A stretch of DNA of 64,000 bases from Trichormus sp. M33_DOE_039 (GTDB taxonomy: Bacteria > Cyanobacteriota > Cyanobacteriia > Cyanobacteriales > Nostocaceae), in assembly GCA_015296085.1 (NCBI GenBank), contig DVDT01000044.1, positions 1 through 64,000 on the forward strand, given 5' to 3'. The notes under the pieces are model-generated. The model was not told the origin of the DNA. It ran no database searches and saw nothing but the letters and a program-made list of their open reading frames with translations. Below are positions 53,548 through 63,342 of this stretch, piece after piece (positions within the stretch are counted from its first letter, which is position 1; the number at the start of each line of letters is the position of its first letter). Position numbers and translations under genes: made by a program.

Positions 53548-54663
53548 TTAATGGTGGTGATGATGGTGATGAATAGCTATATGTGGATTGACAGTGACAG
53601 CTTGTTCAATTTGTAATTCAGATATATGGCTATCTGCCCATTGTGCAACCATTGCCAAAAACTCTGGATGGTCGTTGACGCACGCCATTTGTACATAGTC
53701 CACATCAGAGTACTTTTTCTCCAAAGCATGAATAATGTGGTGTACATCCAATAAAGTTTCGTGATTTTCTGTAGCGAAACCAATCGGCATGAAAATTATA
53801 GCTTTTGCACCCAATTGAATCAGGTTAGTGGCTGCTTGTGTCGCGTTTGGTTGCGTCCATTCAATTAAGGGTGTGTCATGATTCAACCAACCGACAGAAA
53901 TTAGAGGGTAGCGATTGATTAATTTATCTCGCACCAAATCATACAATGCTTGACTTTCGGTAATACCAGAAGTGAATCCTTTGGCTTTGTGAGGACAACC
54001 ATGATTCATCAACACAATACCGATTTGAGAAGGTAAATAAGCTGCGGCTAAGTCCGCATTGATTTTTTCCTCAACCAGATGTGCCATCAAATTAATATAT
54101 TCCGGCTCATTATAAAAAGATGGAATATAACGCAGTCCTTTGACCCAATGGTGATCGCCATCAGCCATCCCTGCCAAAGCTTTGTTCACTTGCTCGATCG
54201 CAATCCCACTAGTAAAAATAGAATCAACTACTAGTAGCGGGTAAATCAAAATTTTCTCAAAACCTTGGCTTTTAATTTCTGCCAGAACTTGGTGTGGTAA
54301 AAAAGGAGCGCAGAAGTTAAAAGCTTTAAAAACTTGGACGCTGTTACCCCATTTAGCTTGTAACAGTTGTTCCAAACCAGCACGCTGCTTTTCAAAGATG
54401 GCATTGTGGGGGGAGATAAAATCGTGGTGTTGGTGTCCCCACTCGTGGCGGTCAAATAATGCCAATAATTTTGCTAAAGGTGGATAAATCCAGGTTGGTA
54501 CAGGTGCAAATTTGGCAGTGAGTAGATTTAAAGCCTGTTCGTTGTAGTTAGCGAAATCTTCGTAGCTTTCGACTTCACCATACCCCATGAGCAGAACTGC
54601 TACTCTGTCTTGAGTTGATAAATGCTCCTGAGTGTTTTGTAATTTTTCCGGCGTAGCAACCAC
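53548..54663 (-). CDS. Ferrochelatase family protein with C-terminal polyhistidine tail
   Basis: A 371-residue chelatase-like protein. GYGEVESYEDFANYNEQAL resembles the ferrochelatase N-terminal region. LMNHGCPHKAKGFTSG carries the active-site His221 and FMPIGFATENHETLLDV the conserved Glu302, the pair that binds metal in HemH. The second half is a chelatase repeat. It lacks the chlorophyll a/b-binding (CAB) tail of the main cyanobacterial HemH and instead ends AIHHHHHHH (residues 365-371). It may be a second ferrochelatase-like enzyme or a chelatase of another metal. The tail is natural, encoded by mixed CAC/CAT codons. Confidence 0.75.
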   Translation of the reverse strand: MVATPEKLQNTQEHLSTQDRVAVLLMGYGEVESYEDFANYNEQALNLLTAKFAPVPTWIYPPLAKLLALFDRHEWGHQHHDFISPHNAIFEKQRAGLEQLLQAKWGNSVQVFKAFNFCAPFLPHQVLAEIKSQGFEKILIYPLLVVDSIFTSGIAIEQVNKALAGMADGDHHWVKGLRYIPSFYNEPEYINLMAHLVEEKINADLAAAYLPSQIGIVLMNHGCPHKAKGFTSGITESQALYDLVRDKLINRYPLISVGWLNHDTPLIEWTQPNATQAATNLIQLGAKAIIFMPIGFATENHETLLDVHHIIHALEKKYSDVDYVQMACVNDHPEFLAMVAQWADSHISELQIEQAVTVNPHIAIHHHHHHH

Positions 54664-54969
54664 AATGAGTTCCTCAATATAAACCAGAATTTAGAGTCAA
54701 ATCAGCAACTAGTGTGACAAGGCAAAATTAGAAAGCTGAATGCAGTCCTTGTTTTCCCAGGAATTTGCTGAACTTATTTCTTATTAGTAAACTATTATCC
54801 CATCCCCCTGGAGGGGATCACTATAAAATTGACAATAATATATCAAAAGGCATATTAGTGTTATTACTTGATACCGAGTGTTAAAAAAGATTGACAAAAG
54901 AGAATTATCAAAGACACAAAAAGAGACACAGAGAGTAAATATTGACTTTTGATCAATGATTCGTGACTA
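54664..54969. other. Intergenic stretch between divergent genes
   Basis: About 300 bases, AT-rich, ending in GACTAATGACTA-type repeat sequence at the start of the next gene. No further feature is seen. Confidence 0.5.
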
Positions 54970-55599
54970 ATGACTATAATTATTTGCCCTGGTATTCATG
55001 AAACAGATTTAACTGCAAGTTTTATTTCAGCTTTGGTATGTGCAGACTCAGATAAATCCATGAGTCAAGATAGATACCCAAGCGCGATCACTAACAACGA
55101 ACAACTAAAAATCCCCCAACTCCCAAACCCTCATATATTAGTGATCCCAGGAGAGGGGATTTTAACTTTATCAGGATTTCATATTTGGCAGTTTATGCAC
55201 GATCGCTTGCACAATGAGCTAAAATCGCCAGTTATATTCATTAGTTTCAGTGCTGGTGTTGTAGGAGCGATCGCCGCCGCTACTAAATGGCAAATGATGG
55301 GAGGTAATGTTAAAGCATTTATTGCTATCGATGGATGGGGTGTGCCACTATGGGGAGATTTTCCCATTCATCGTCTCAGTCATGATTATTTCACTCATTG
55401 GAGTTCGTTATTACTTGGTAGTGGGCAAGATAACTTTTACGCAGAGCCATCAGTTGATCATTTAACTATGTGGCGATCGCCGCAAACTGTACAAGGTTGG
55501 TACGTAAATTCCTCTAAATTTACTCCTACCACATCAAAAACTAGCCTGACGGCATCCGAATTTTTACACTTGTTATTAAAACGCTATGAACACAAATAA
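54970..55599 (+). CDS. Alpha/beta-hydrolase-like hypothetical protein
   Basis: A 209-residue protein. HILVIPGEGILTLSGF looks like the first strand and oxyanion region of an alpha/beta hydrolase, and PVIFISFSAGVVGAIAAA fits a nucleophile elbow (SxSxG in place of GxSxG). AFIAIDGWGVPLWGD follows, and a candidate acid and His lie in YAEPSVDHLTMW (Asp-His). The substrate is unknown. The ATG lies in a GACTAATGACTA repeat without a clear ribosome binding site. It is not clearly linked to a neighbour. Confidence 0.65.
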   Translation: MTIIICPGIHETDLTASFISALVCADSDKSMSQDRYPSAITNNEQLKIPQLPNPHILVIPGEGILTLSGFHIWQFMHDRLHNELKSPVIFISFSAGVVGAIAAATKWQMMGGNVKAFIAIDGWGVPLWGDFPIHRLSHDYFTHWSSLLLGSGQDNFYAEPSVDHLTMWRSPQTVQGWYVNSSKFTPTTSKTSLTASEFLHLLLKRYEHK

Positions 55600-55748
55600 T
55601 CCGGAAACCAACCTAAATATAAGGGAGTGAGAGATAGAGAGATTGTACAAGAGAGTGAAGAAAATGAGGAAGGGAGCAGAGGCGAGATTTCAACCCAATT
55701 CCCAATTCCCCACTTCCATCTACCCTAGTAAACATTACAACTTAAACC

Positions 55749-57011
55749 ATGTTTCCCACTGAACCTGCTGCTGTTAATAATGGGTTTGGCGCGTTGCTCA
55801 AAAACCGTGGCTTCATGCTTCTGTGGATTGGGCAATTAGTGTCCCAGTTAGCAGATAAGGTTTTCTTTGTATTAATGATTGCCTTATTGGAAATATATCC
55901 AGCTCCACCTGGCTTGGCACAAAACTCGATGTATTCAACCTTAATGGTGGTGTTCACCATACCAGCAATTTTGTTTGGTTCAGCAGGGGGAATATTTGTC
56001 GATCGCTTGCCCAAAAAGCTGATTATGGTGGGTTCAGATGTGGTGCGCGGTTTATTGACATTATGCTTTCCTTTACTACCAAGAGAATTTAGCATTCTGT
56101 TATTTTTGAGCTTTACCGTCTCTACAGTCACGCAATTTTTTGCACCAGCCGAACAAGCAGCAATTCCGATGTTGGTGCGGCGAGAAAATTTGCTGGCAGC
56201 TAATGCCCTATTTAGCAGCACCATGATGGGAGCTTTAATCGTAGGCTTTGCGATCGGAGAACCGATATTAAGTTGGGCAAAAGACTTACTAGGCGAACAA
56301 TACGGACAAGAGCTTGTAGTCGGAGGACTGTATATTTTATCGGCAGTAATTATGCAACCGATCAAGTTTACAGAACACCAACCCCCCACAGCAGAGCATG
56401 ATGTAAATCACCCGTGGGCGGAATTTACTGAGAGTATACGTTATCTCAAGAAAAATCGTTTAGTTTTAAATGCCATGCTGCAACTGACAACTTTATATTG
56501 TGTATTTGCAGCCTTAACTGTCTTAGCAATTCAATTAGCAGACGAATTTGGTTTAAAAGAGAAACAATTTGGCTTTTTCTTAGCAGCAGCAGGGGTGGGG
56601 ATGGTGTTAGGTGCAGGGATTCTCGGCCACTGGGGAGAAAGGTTGCACCACAAGCCATTACCTCTAATCGGCTTTTTTATGATGTCTTTGGTTTTAGGAG
56701 TCTTCACCTTTACCCACAATTTATTAGTCGCACTGGGACTTTGTGCTTTGTTGGGGATAGGTGCAGCATTGATTGGCGTTCCCATGCAAACTTTAATTCA
56801 ACAGCAAACGCCACCAAATATGCACGGTAAAGTTTTCGGCTTTCAAAATCATGCGGTGAATATTGCTTTGTCTTTACCCTTAGCCATTACTGGTCCCATA
56901 ACTGATATTTTGGGGTTACGAACTGTGTTAATGGGAATGAGTGTAATAGTTGTAGTTGTGGGTGTTTGGGCATGGCAAAACACCCGCCGAGTTTTGCAGG
57001 ATGTGATTTAG
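55749..57011 (+). CDS. MFS transporter
   Basis: A 420-residue major facilitator protein with about 12 hydrophobic helices. It starts with an N-terminal soluble leader (MFPTEPAAVNNGFGALLKNRGF). Loop 2-3 carries GIFVDRLPKKLIMVGSDVVR, typical of the MFS signature (GxxxDRxxxRxxx). GVGMVLGAGILGHWGERL and HGKVFGFQNHAVNIALSLPL in the second half are typical of LplT/macrolide-type exporters. The substrate is unknown. A STRR-like CCCAATTCCCAATTCCCC run lies just upstream. Confidence 0.88.
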   Translation: MFPTEPAAVNNGFGALLKNRGFMLLWIGQLVSQLADKVFFVLMIALLEIYPAPPGLAQNSMYSTLMVVFTIPAILFGSAGGIFVDRLPKKLIMVGSDVVRGLLTLCFPLLPREFSILLFLSFTVSTVTQFFAPAEQAAIPMLVRRENLLAANALFSSTMMGALIVGFAIGEPILSWAKDLLGEQYGQELVVGGLYILSAVIMQPIKFTEHQPPTAEHDVNHPWAEFTESIRYLKKNRLVLNAMLQLTTLYCVFAALTVLAIQLADEFGLKEKQFGFFLAAAGVGMVLGAGILGHWGERLHHKPLPLIGFFMMSLVLGVFTFTHNLLVALGLCALLGIGAALIGVPMQTLIQQQTPPNMHGKVFGFQNHAVNIALSLPLAITGPITDILGLRTVLMGMSVIVVVVGVWAWQNTRRVLQDVI

Positions 57012-57054
57012 TTATTAGTCATAGGTGACAGGTAAAAGTCAACCAAACATCCGT

Positions 57055-58047
57055 TCAATTGATAGAAACACCGTTTTGATGGGATTTATTTAAAAAAGCA
57101 AAGTCTATATCTGGTAATTCTTTAAACAAGACGGTGCTGAGATAACGTTCACCAAAGCTAGGTTGTACCATCACTATTAAGCGTCCGGCATTTTCTGGAC
57201 GTTTGCCTACTTGAATAGCAGCATATAGGGCAGCACCCGTAGAAATTCCCGACAGTAATCCTTCTTCTCTGGCTAAACGACGGCTAAAAGCGATCGCATC
57301 TTCATCGGCTACTTGAATTACTTCATCAATCAGTTCCAACCTTAGCACTGGTGGGATAAATCCAGCCCCAATCCCCTGAATTTTATGGGGTTTGGCATTA
57401 CCACCAGATAACACAGGGCTGTTACTTGGTTCTACTGCTACCACTTGAAACTCTGGCTTGCGTTGCTTGATAGCTTCTGCAACTCCCGTAATCGTTCCCC
57501 CAGTACCAACTCCAGAAATCAAAATGTCAATTTTGCCATCTGTATCTTGCCAAAGTTCTTCTGCGGTGGTTTCTCTATGAATTTGAGGATTGGCGGGATT
57601 GGCAAATTGTTGCAACATGAAGGCGTGGGGAATAGAAGCCACAATTTCCTCAGCTCGTCGGATAGCTCCTTTCATTCCTTCACTACCAGGAGTCAGTTCC
57701 AGTTGCGCCCCATAAGCTTTGAGCATAGCTCGCCGTTCTAAGCTCATAGTGTCAGGCATCGTCAGAATTAACTTATAGCCCTTAGCAGCTGCTACCATTG
57801 CCAAAGCTATACCAGTATTCCCCGAAGTAGGCTCTACCAAGGTCGTTATTCCTGGTGTGATCACTCCCTCTGCTTCCGCAGCCTGAATCATACTCATCCC
57901 GATTCGGTCTTTGACGGAAGCTGCTGGATTCATCCCTTCTAATTTGACGACAATCTCAGCTACACACCCCTCAGCTTGAGGAATGCGATTCAACCTTACA
58001 AGAGGCGTTTTTCCGATTAATTCTGTGATGTTGTTAGCAATTCGCAT
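57055..58047 (-). CDS. cysK: Cysteine synthase (O-acetylserine sulfhydrylase)
   Basis: CysK condenses O-acetylserine with sulfide to make cysteine, using pyridoxal phosphate. The 330-residue protein has [11 protein letters not shown] with the PLP Schiff-base Lys46, [13 protein letters not shown] as the substrate-binding loop, and [11 protein letters not shown], which binds the cofactor phosphate. [15 protein letters not shown] is the C-terminal family block. A second, diverged cysteine synthase often exists in cyanobacteria. Convergent with the MFS gene. Confidence 0.94.
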   Translation of the reverse strand: MRIANNITELIGKTPLVRLNRIPQAEGCVAEIVVKLEGMNPAASVKDRIGMSMIQAAEAEGVITPGITTLVEPTSGNTGIALAMVAAAKGYKLILTMPDTMSLERRAMLKAYGAQLELTPGSEGMKGAIRRAEEIVASIPHAFMLQQFANPANPQIHRETTAEELWQDTDGKIDILISGVGTGGTITGVAEAIKQRKPEFQVVAVEPSNSPVLSGGNAKPHKIQGIGAGFIPPVLRLELIDEVIQVADEDAIAFSRRLAREEGLLSGISTGAALYAAIQVGKRPENAGRLIVMVQPSFGERYLSTVLFKELPDIDFAFLNKSHQNGVSIN

Positions 58048-58173
58048 TGTTTAGACTCCTGGGATCTACTCACAAGTTTTGATCCTCAGCTTGAACCTAT
58101 TATACTACGGTAAGCCAATTGATTTTTAGTCTTTTATACCGCAGGGCAGAAACAATGTTGACTGTTGACTAAA

Positions 58174-58620
58174 TCACTTCTGATTTTGCTGGGCAGTATA
58201 ATTTTCTTGGATAAATTGCTTGAGGTGGGGTTGTTCTAAATCAATACCAAGCTCTTGAGCTTTGAGCGCGATTTGCTCGTAAGTCAGTCCTTGATTAATA
58301 GCAGTAGCAATCAAAGCTATGCCCCCAGCCCTTGCGCCAGCCCCGCAGTGAATTAAAACTGGCTTGGGTAAGTCATCAAGAGTCTTAATTGCCACCTCTG
58401 TTAGCTCCCGATTTGATTCTGAAGCCTTTAAAGGAACGTTGGCATATTCTAATCCCGCGTCCTCGGTTTGCTGTTGCTCATCGGACAAAACGCCCACTTC
58501 ATCAGGGGAACGCAGATTTAAAACTGATTTGAATCCTAATTGTGCTGCTTGTTGTAACTCTTCAGGGGTTACTTGTCCAGCAATGCTCAAATTCTCATTA
58601 ACTTTTTTTGAGTTACTCAT
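58174..58620 (-). CDS. DUF442 phosphatase-like protein
   Basis: A 148-residue protein of the DUF442 tyrosine-phosphatase-like family. LSIAGQVTPEELQQAAQLGFKSVLNLRSPDE contains the typical N-terminal block (LSIAGQ, GFKSVLNLR). The active loop is HCGAGARA with Cys92 and Arg97, the C-x4-R spacing of this family rather than the classical C-x5-R. Its substrates are unknown. Members also appear fused to sulfur-metabolism domains, and cysK is next door on the same strand about 125 bases upstream. Confidence 0.82.
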   Translation of the reverse strand: MSNSKKVNENLSIAGQVTPEELQQAAQLGFKSVLNLRSPDEVGVLSDEQQQTEDAGLEYANVPLKASESNRELTEVAIKTLDDLPKPVLIHCGAGARAGGIALIATAINQGLTYEQIALKAQELGIDLEQPHLKQFIQENYTAQQNQK

Positions 58621-59887
58621 AAATTTAGATTCGCCAATAAATTACTAGTGCGATCGCAAGCGTCATTTTTACTCAAACTCTATAGCTATACTAGCTATGT
58701 GCAGACATTAATGTTTCCAAGCGACAAGGATAGTTACTTTAATTTCTTCCAGAAATGTTCCAGAGGGTTCAACTGCCAATAATGCAGCTTTTAAGTCGGC
58801 TGCAAATTCTGGGGCGCGATCGCCAAAGAAAATCTTGAGAGCAAAGGCAGTCGTAATTGAATGCACATCTATGCTGAGGATTCATAGATCACCTATTGGT
58901 GTTAAATTTGGGGTATCAAAGCAGTACGATTTGATATAGAACATGCGATCACTTTGCTATCGGTATTGATAATTTTGGTAACTGAAAAAAGGCAGAAGAG
59001 ATGCCATAAGCATAGAGAAAGCTATACCCAACGTCGCGGCATCTACTGCTGCTGCCATCAGTTAACCATCCCCGTTAGGATGTTATATCCCAACGCTTTG
59101 CTAAGGAAGTTACAGTCCCCAAATGTTTTACTTCCTTCAATGCTTGTCAATAGCCAAGTTATGCCTATGGCTAAAAAAAAAGTACTACAACTTGATTGAT
59201 TTACCGTACTTGTTACATAACAAAGTCTTTCACACATACTGCAAAAAATAAAGTATTCTCCATAACAAATTATCAAGTTAAGTTATGTAAATTCAGATGT
59301 AATCACTTTCCAAGGTACTTGTATTTTGTGGCAATTTGTGTAAACATCACAAAATAAGCCAAATACGTAAAGCCGATAGATTTATCGTATTTTATGCCTT
59401 GAGCATGATCAGATTGGGAAAAACCTCTCATGAAAATTTTGACTGTTGCAGCCTAAATTACTGAAAATACCGTCTTTGTTAGGACTTCTACTAAATTTTT
59501 TTACAAATCAAGTAGGAGTATGATCATCGAAACAGTAATGAATATTTATTTACTTTTTGCAATTGATTTCTACCAGTTTTTTAGGAAACAATTTTGTTTT
59601 TCATGTAATTTAATTGCGGAAAATATTATTTTTCAGCCAACAATTTGTAAAAGCTAGATTTAAATTCTGAGCGAATCTGATTTTCGATGAAGTTACTCAA
59701 CAGATTTTTTAATAATCAACTTTATGAAGTCAGATTTGATTAGTTTTTTCTCTTGACTCTCATAGATTATTGTGAATTCTTCAAAATTGTTGCTATATAT
59801 AAGCACTTCTACAGAAGCTTGCGAGCTAATTCATTAATTTACTTAAACCAGTGCAATCCCTTTGATATTGTGTAAGGAAAAACATCC
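58621..59887. other. Gene-poor stretch upstream of the SLH porin
   Basis: About 1.27 kb. It holds one coding remnant (58708-58860), a cluster of short ORFs around 58954-59276 that look accidental, and the porin promoter region. Most is AT-rich. I see no complete gene, RNA gene or IS element. Confidence 0.6.
58708..58860 (-). pseudogene. Unidentified gene remnant (C-terminal about 50 residues)
   Basis: The reverse strand reads HSITTAFALKIFFGDRAPEF, then AADLKAALLAVEPSGTFLEE and IKVTILVAWKH before a stop. The composition is protein-like and HIP1 lies in frame, but upstream the frame closes within a few codons at a TGA. This is probably the tail of a decayed gene. I do not recognise the family. 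Confidence 0.4.
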
Positions 59888-61621
59888 ATGTCTATAGTTC
59901 TGTGGAATTACTTGCTAGTTATTCCAACCTTTTTTAGTAGTTTATTATTTATTTATTCAGTAGAGGCAGCAGCAGAAGTTCCTGCGAATTTGACCTCAAC
60001 CGAAAAACTGCAACAAGATGTTGCAGAAACTTCAGGAATATCTGCACAAGAAATTGTTCAAAATCTACCAGCATTATCAAATTCACCTGTTGTCAATCCA
60101 AAAGTAGAAAAAGTAGAAAATCCTGCTACACAATTAACTGATCAAGTAACATCGGTCTCACAGTTATCTGATATTAGACCAACAGATTGGGCATTTCAAG
60201 CATTACAGTCTCTAGTAGAACGATACGGGGTAATTGCCGGATATCCAGATGGGAAATTCCTGGGTAATCGCGCTCTGACTCGTTATGAATTCGCCGCAGG
60301 TTTAAATGCAGCCTTAGACCGTCTCAATGAGGTGATTGCTAGTAATACAGGAGATTTGGTACGTAAAGAAGACTTGGCTACATTACAAAAACTGCAAGAA
60401 CAATTCGCCACAGAACTCACTCAATTACGGGGAAGACTAGACACTTTAGAAACTCGTACTGCGGAAGTAGAAGCTAATCAGTTTTCTACTACTACTAAAC
60501 TAGTTGGTGATGCGATTTTCGTGGCTGCGGATACCTTTGGCGATCGCGCTAATAATACACCAGCAGATGACACAGATGATAGGACTAACACTTTTTTCAG
60601 TTACCGCGTCAGACTGAATCTGCAAACCAGTTTTACTGGCAGAGACCAACTGACCACGATCCTGACCGCTGGCAGTGCAGTTCCCAATTTAACCAGCACT
60701 ACGGGAACAGCAATGACCCGTTTTACTTTTGATACTGATGGCAGAGAAGGAACATATTTAAGTCAATTAGTCTATCGTTTTCCTATAGGCCAAAATGCCA
60801 CCGTTTGGGTAGGAACAAGAGCTTTACAACCAGCTATATTTACTCCCACCTTAAATGCTTCTGTCGGTGGCCTTAACGGCGCGCTGTCTCGCTTTGCTAC
60901 ATTCAATCCCACTATTTACCGACCAGGGTTTGATGGTGCTGGTGCTGCTTTTGCTTATAAATTTAATAATCAGCTACAACTGAACTTAGGTTACATCACC
61001 AGTGATAATCAAGCTAATAGACCAGAAGATAATAATGGCTTTTTTAATGCCAATAGTTTGGCACTAACACAGTTAACTTATTCACCTAGTCGCCGACTAG
61101 ATATTGGTTTCTCCTACGGGCGCAAATACTTTGGAACTGGAACTGGTTTTAATTTAACTGGTGGGACAGGTAGTGCTTTTTCGAGAAATCCTTTTGAACA
61201 AAACGCTACTACTAGCGATAACTTTGGTCTGCAATTTAACTGGAGAACCAGTAGCCGCTTTCATTTAGGTGGTTGGTTCGGTTATACCTTGGCACATCAA
61301 GATAATGGCTCAGATAATGATGCAACTATTATCAATGCAGCATTAACTTTTGCTTTTCCAGACTTGGGTAAACAGGGTAATGTCGGCGGAATTATCATTG
61401 GTATACCGCCGAAAGTGACTAGCAATGATTATCGACCTAGACCGGGTGCAGCGCGTCGAGAAGACCCAGATACTTCTTTACATTTAGAGGCTTTTTATAC
61501 GTGGCGAGTCAATGACAACATCAGAATTACCCCCTCTTGTTTTCTCATTACCAAGCCAGAGCATAACGATGCTAATGATCCTATTTGGGTAGGGGCTATT
61601 CGTACTACTTTTAGCTTCTAA
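59888..61621 (+). CDS. SLH-domain iron uptake porin (OprB-like)
   Basis: A 577-residue outer-membrane protein. A signal peptide (about 1-27, ending YSVEAAAE) is followed by a linker and one SLH domain (about 90-150, QLSDIRPTDWAFQALQSLVE, then GYPDGKFLGNRALTRYEFA) that anchors to the cell wall. A coiled coil (about 155-205) and a C-terminal beta barrel (about 210-577) with alternating hydrophobic strands end in a terminal Phe (TTFSF). This order is typical of cyanobacterial porins that take up inorganic ions, including iron. The exact solute is inference. It is followed by a strong terminator. Confidence 0.92.
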   Translation: MSIVLWNYLLVIPTFFSSLLFIYSVEAAAEVPANLTSTEKLQQDVAETSGISAQEIVQNLPALSNSPVVNPKVEKVENPATQLTDQVTSVSQLSDIRPTDWAFQALQSLVERYGVIAGYPDGKFLGNRALTRYEFAAGLNAALDRLNEVIASNTGDLVRKEDLATLQKLQEQFATELTQLRGRLDTLETRTAEVEANQFSTTTKLVGDAIFVAADTFGDRANNTPADDTDDRTNTFFSYRVRLNLQTSFTGRDQLTTILTAGSAVPNLTSTTGTAMTRFTFDTDGREGTYLSQLVYRFPIGQNATVWVGTRALQPAIFTPTLNASVGGLNGALSRFATFNPTIYRPGFDGAGAAFAYKFNNQLQLNLGYITSDNQANRPEDNNGFFNANSLALTQLTYSPSRRLDIGFSYGRKYFGTGTGFNLTGGTGSAFSRNPFEQNATTSDNFGLQFNWRTSSRFHLGGWFGYTLAHQDNGSDNDATIINAALTFAFPDLGKQGNVGGIIIGIPPKVTSNDYRPRPGAARREDPDTSLHLEAFYTWRVNDNIRITPSCFLITKPEHNDANDPIWVGAIRTTFSF

Positions 61622-61660
61622 GAAGGGTGTGGGGGTTGAAAATCCTGACATATCCTTAAA

Positions 61661-61713
61661 AAAGAAAATCTTGCTGTGTCGTTACTACGGTGCTAACAAG
61701 CAAGATTTTCTTT
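61661..61713 (+). terminator. Rho-independent terminator of the porin gene
   Basis: AAAGAAAATCTTGCT at 61661-61675 pairs perfectly with AGCAAGATTTTCTTT at 61699-61713. Confidence 0.8.
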
Positions 61714-61886
61714 GCAATACTTAATATTAGAATACCTAATAATTAGGATTTCAATTATTGTGATTGGCAGTACATATTTTGAATGTATTGATCGTGTAAT
61801 CTCTATTCATTGAGTAAGATTGCTACGTAAATTTAGCTACAAGCCAAACAGCGATCGCATTGCATTCTTTTTAAGAACAAGAGCAT

Positions 61887-63251
61887 ATGAGTAAGAAACG
61901 CAAGTTTCGTTTAGGTGCATTCATTCAAGCTACCGGACATCATGTTTCTGCCTGGAGACATCCAGATGCACAAATAGATGCAGGTTTTAATTTCGAGCAT
62001 TATAAAGAAATCACCCAGACTGCCGAACGTGGCTTGTTCGATGCAGTATTCCTGGCAGATAGTCCAGGCGTTTGGGGTGGCGCACCAGAGACTCAAAAAC
62101 GCAATGGTAAACTTGTTCATTTTGAGCCGGTGACACTTTTTTCAGCCTTGTCCTCCGTCACCAAAAACATCGGCTTTATTGCTACAGCCTCGACTACTTA
62201 CGAAGAACCCTATACCCTGGCGCGTAAATTTGCCTCTTTAGATCACTTGAGTCAAGGCCGAGCAGGTTGGAATGTAGTTACCACAGGTAATGAAAACGCC
62301 GCCGCTAATTTTGGACTTGAACATCACCCAGAACATAGCCAGCGTTATGAACGGGCTGAAGAGTTTGTGCAAGTGGTAAAAGGGTTGTGGGATAGCTGGG
62401 AAGATGATGCCTTTATTCGTGACAGAGAATCAGGGGTGTATTTTGACCCAGATAAACTGCATCTACTCAACCACAAAGGCAAACATTTCTCTGTCAAAGG
62501 CCCTTTAAACGTCGGTCGTCCACCCCAAGGCTACCCGGTGATTGTGCAGGCTGGAGCTTCCGAAGCTGGGCGCGACTTGGCTGCACGTACTGCTGAGGTC
62601 ATCTTTACCGCCAATCAAACTCTAGCCGACGCTCAAGAATTTTACGCTGACGTAAAAGGTAGATTGGCAAAATATGGGCGCTCTCCAGACGACCTCAAAA
62701 TTATGCCTGGGGCTTTCCCAATCATTGGTCGGACTGAAGAAGAAGCTCAAGAGAAGTACGAATTCATCCAATCTTTGATTCATCCCGATGTGGCTTGGGG
62801 GATTTTAAAGAACTACTACAAAGGTGTGGATTTATCAAAATACACCTTTGATGATCTAGCTCCCGAACTACCTAACGACACCAACAATAACAAAAGTCGT
62901 CTGAAACTAGTCAAGGATTTAGCTACTCGCGGGACTTTGACTCTACGCCAGTTGTATTTGGCACTGGCTACCGCACGAGGTCATCGCACCATCATTGGTA
63001 CTCCCGAAAGCATTGCTGACCAGTTAGAGGAGTGGTTTAACAACGGTGCAGCAGACGGCTTTAATATTATGCCGCCTATCTTGCCGACGGGATTGGATGA
63101 CTTTGTGAATCTGGTTGTTCCTATCCTCCAGAAACGCGGATTGTTCCGTACTGAATACGAGGGTAGTACCTTGCGGGAAAATTTGGGATTACGCCGTCCG
63201 GGTAATCAGTTTGCTACTAAAAAAGAGGCTCAGAAATTGGTTTTGGCGTAA
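61887..63251 (+). CDS. LLM-class flavin-dependent monooxygenase (NtaA/SnaA/DszA type)
   Basis: A 454-residue FMNH2-dependent oxygenase of the luciferase-like superfamily. The N-terminus (MSKKRKFRLGAFIQATGHHVSAWRHPD in blocks LGAFIQATGHH, AWRHPDA) and GLFDAVFLADSPGVW match the NtaA/SnaA/SoxA/DszA group, as do NVVTTGNENAAANFG and YPVIVQAGASEAGRDLAARTAE. Relatives cleave C-S or C-N bonds of sulfonates, sulfides or amino-polycarboxylates and require an FMN reductase. The next gene is an amidohydrolase, so an operon for breaking down an organic nitrogen or sulfur compound is plausible. Confidence 0.85.
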   Translation: MSKKRKFRLGAFIQATGHHVSAWRHPDAQIDAGFNFEHYKEITQTAERGLFDAVFLADSPGVWGGAPETQKRNGKLVHFEPVTLFSALSSVTKNIGFIATASTTYEEPYTLARKFASLDHLSQGRAGWNVVTTGNENAAANFGLEHHPEHSQRYERAEEFVQVVKGLWDSWEDDAFIRDRESGVYFDPDKLHLLNHKGKHFSVKGPLNVGRPPQGYPVIVQAGASEAGRDLAARTAEVIFTANQTLADAQEFYADVKGRLAKYGRSPDDLKIMPGAFPIIGRTEEEAQEKYEFIQSLIHPDVAWGILKNYYKGVDLSKYTFDDLAPELPNDTNNNKSRLKLVKDLATRGTLTLRQLYLALATARGHRTIIGTPESIADQLEEWFNNGAADGFNIMPPILPTGLDDFVNLVVPILQKRGLFRTEYEGSTLRENLGLRRPGNQFATKKEAQKLVLA

Positions 63252-63298
63252 ACGCTGACGCTCCGCGTAGCGTACTTCTCCGCAGGCGTACACTACGA
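63251..63298. repeat. Short dispersed repeat after the LLM gene
   Basis: AACGCTGACGCTCCGCGTAGCG and CGCAGGCGTACACTACG are two G/C-rich halves with hairpin potential, of the GTAGCG kind seen near 39000. They lie in the short gap before the amidohydrolase. Confidence 0.55.
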
Positions 63299-63342
63299 AT
63301 TTACTTAGCAATATATCTGTAATTTTTGAAAGGATAAAAATC

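Noticed and set aside
58954-59276. Short ORFs on both strands in the gene-poor stretch
   Set aside because: No ribosome binding site and low-complexity composition; they overlap each other on opposite strands.
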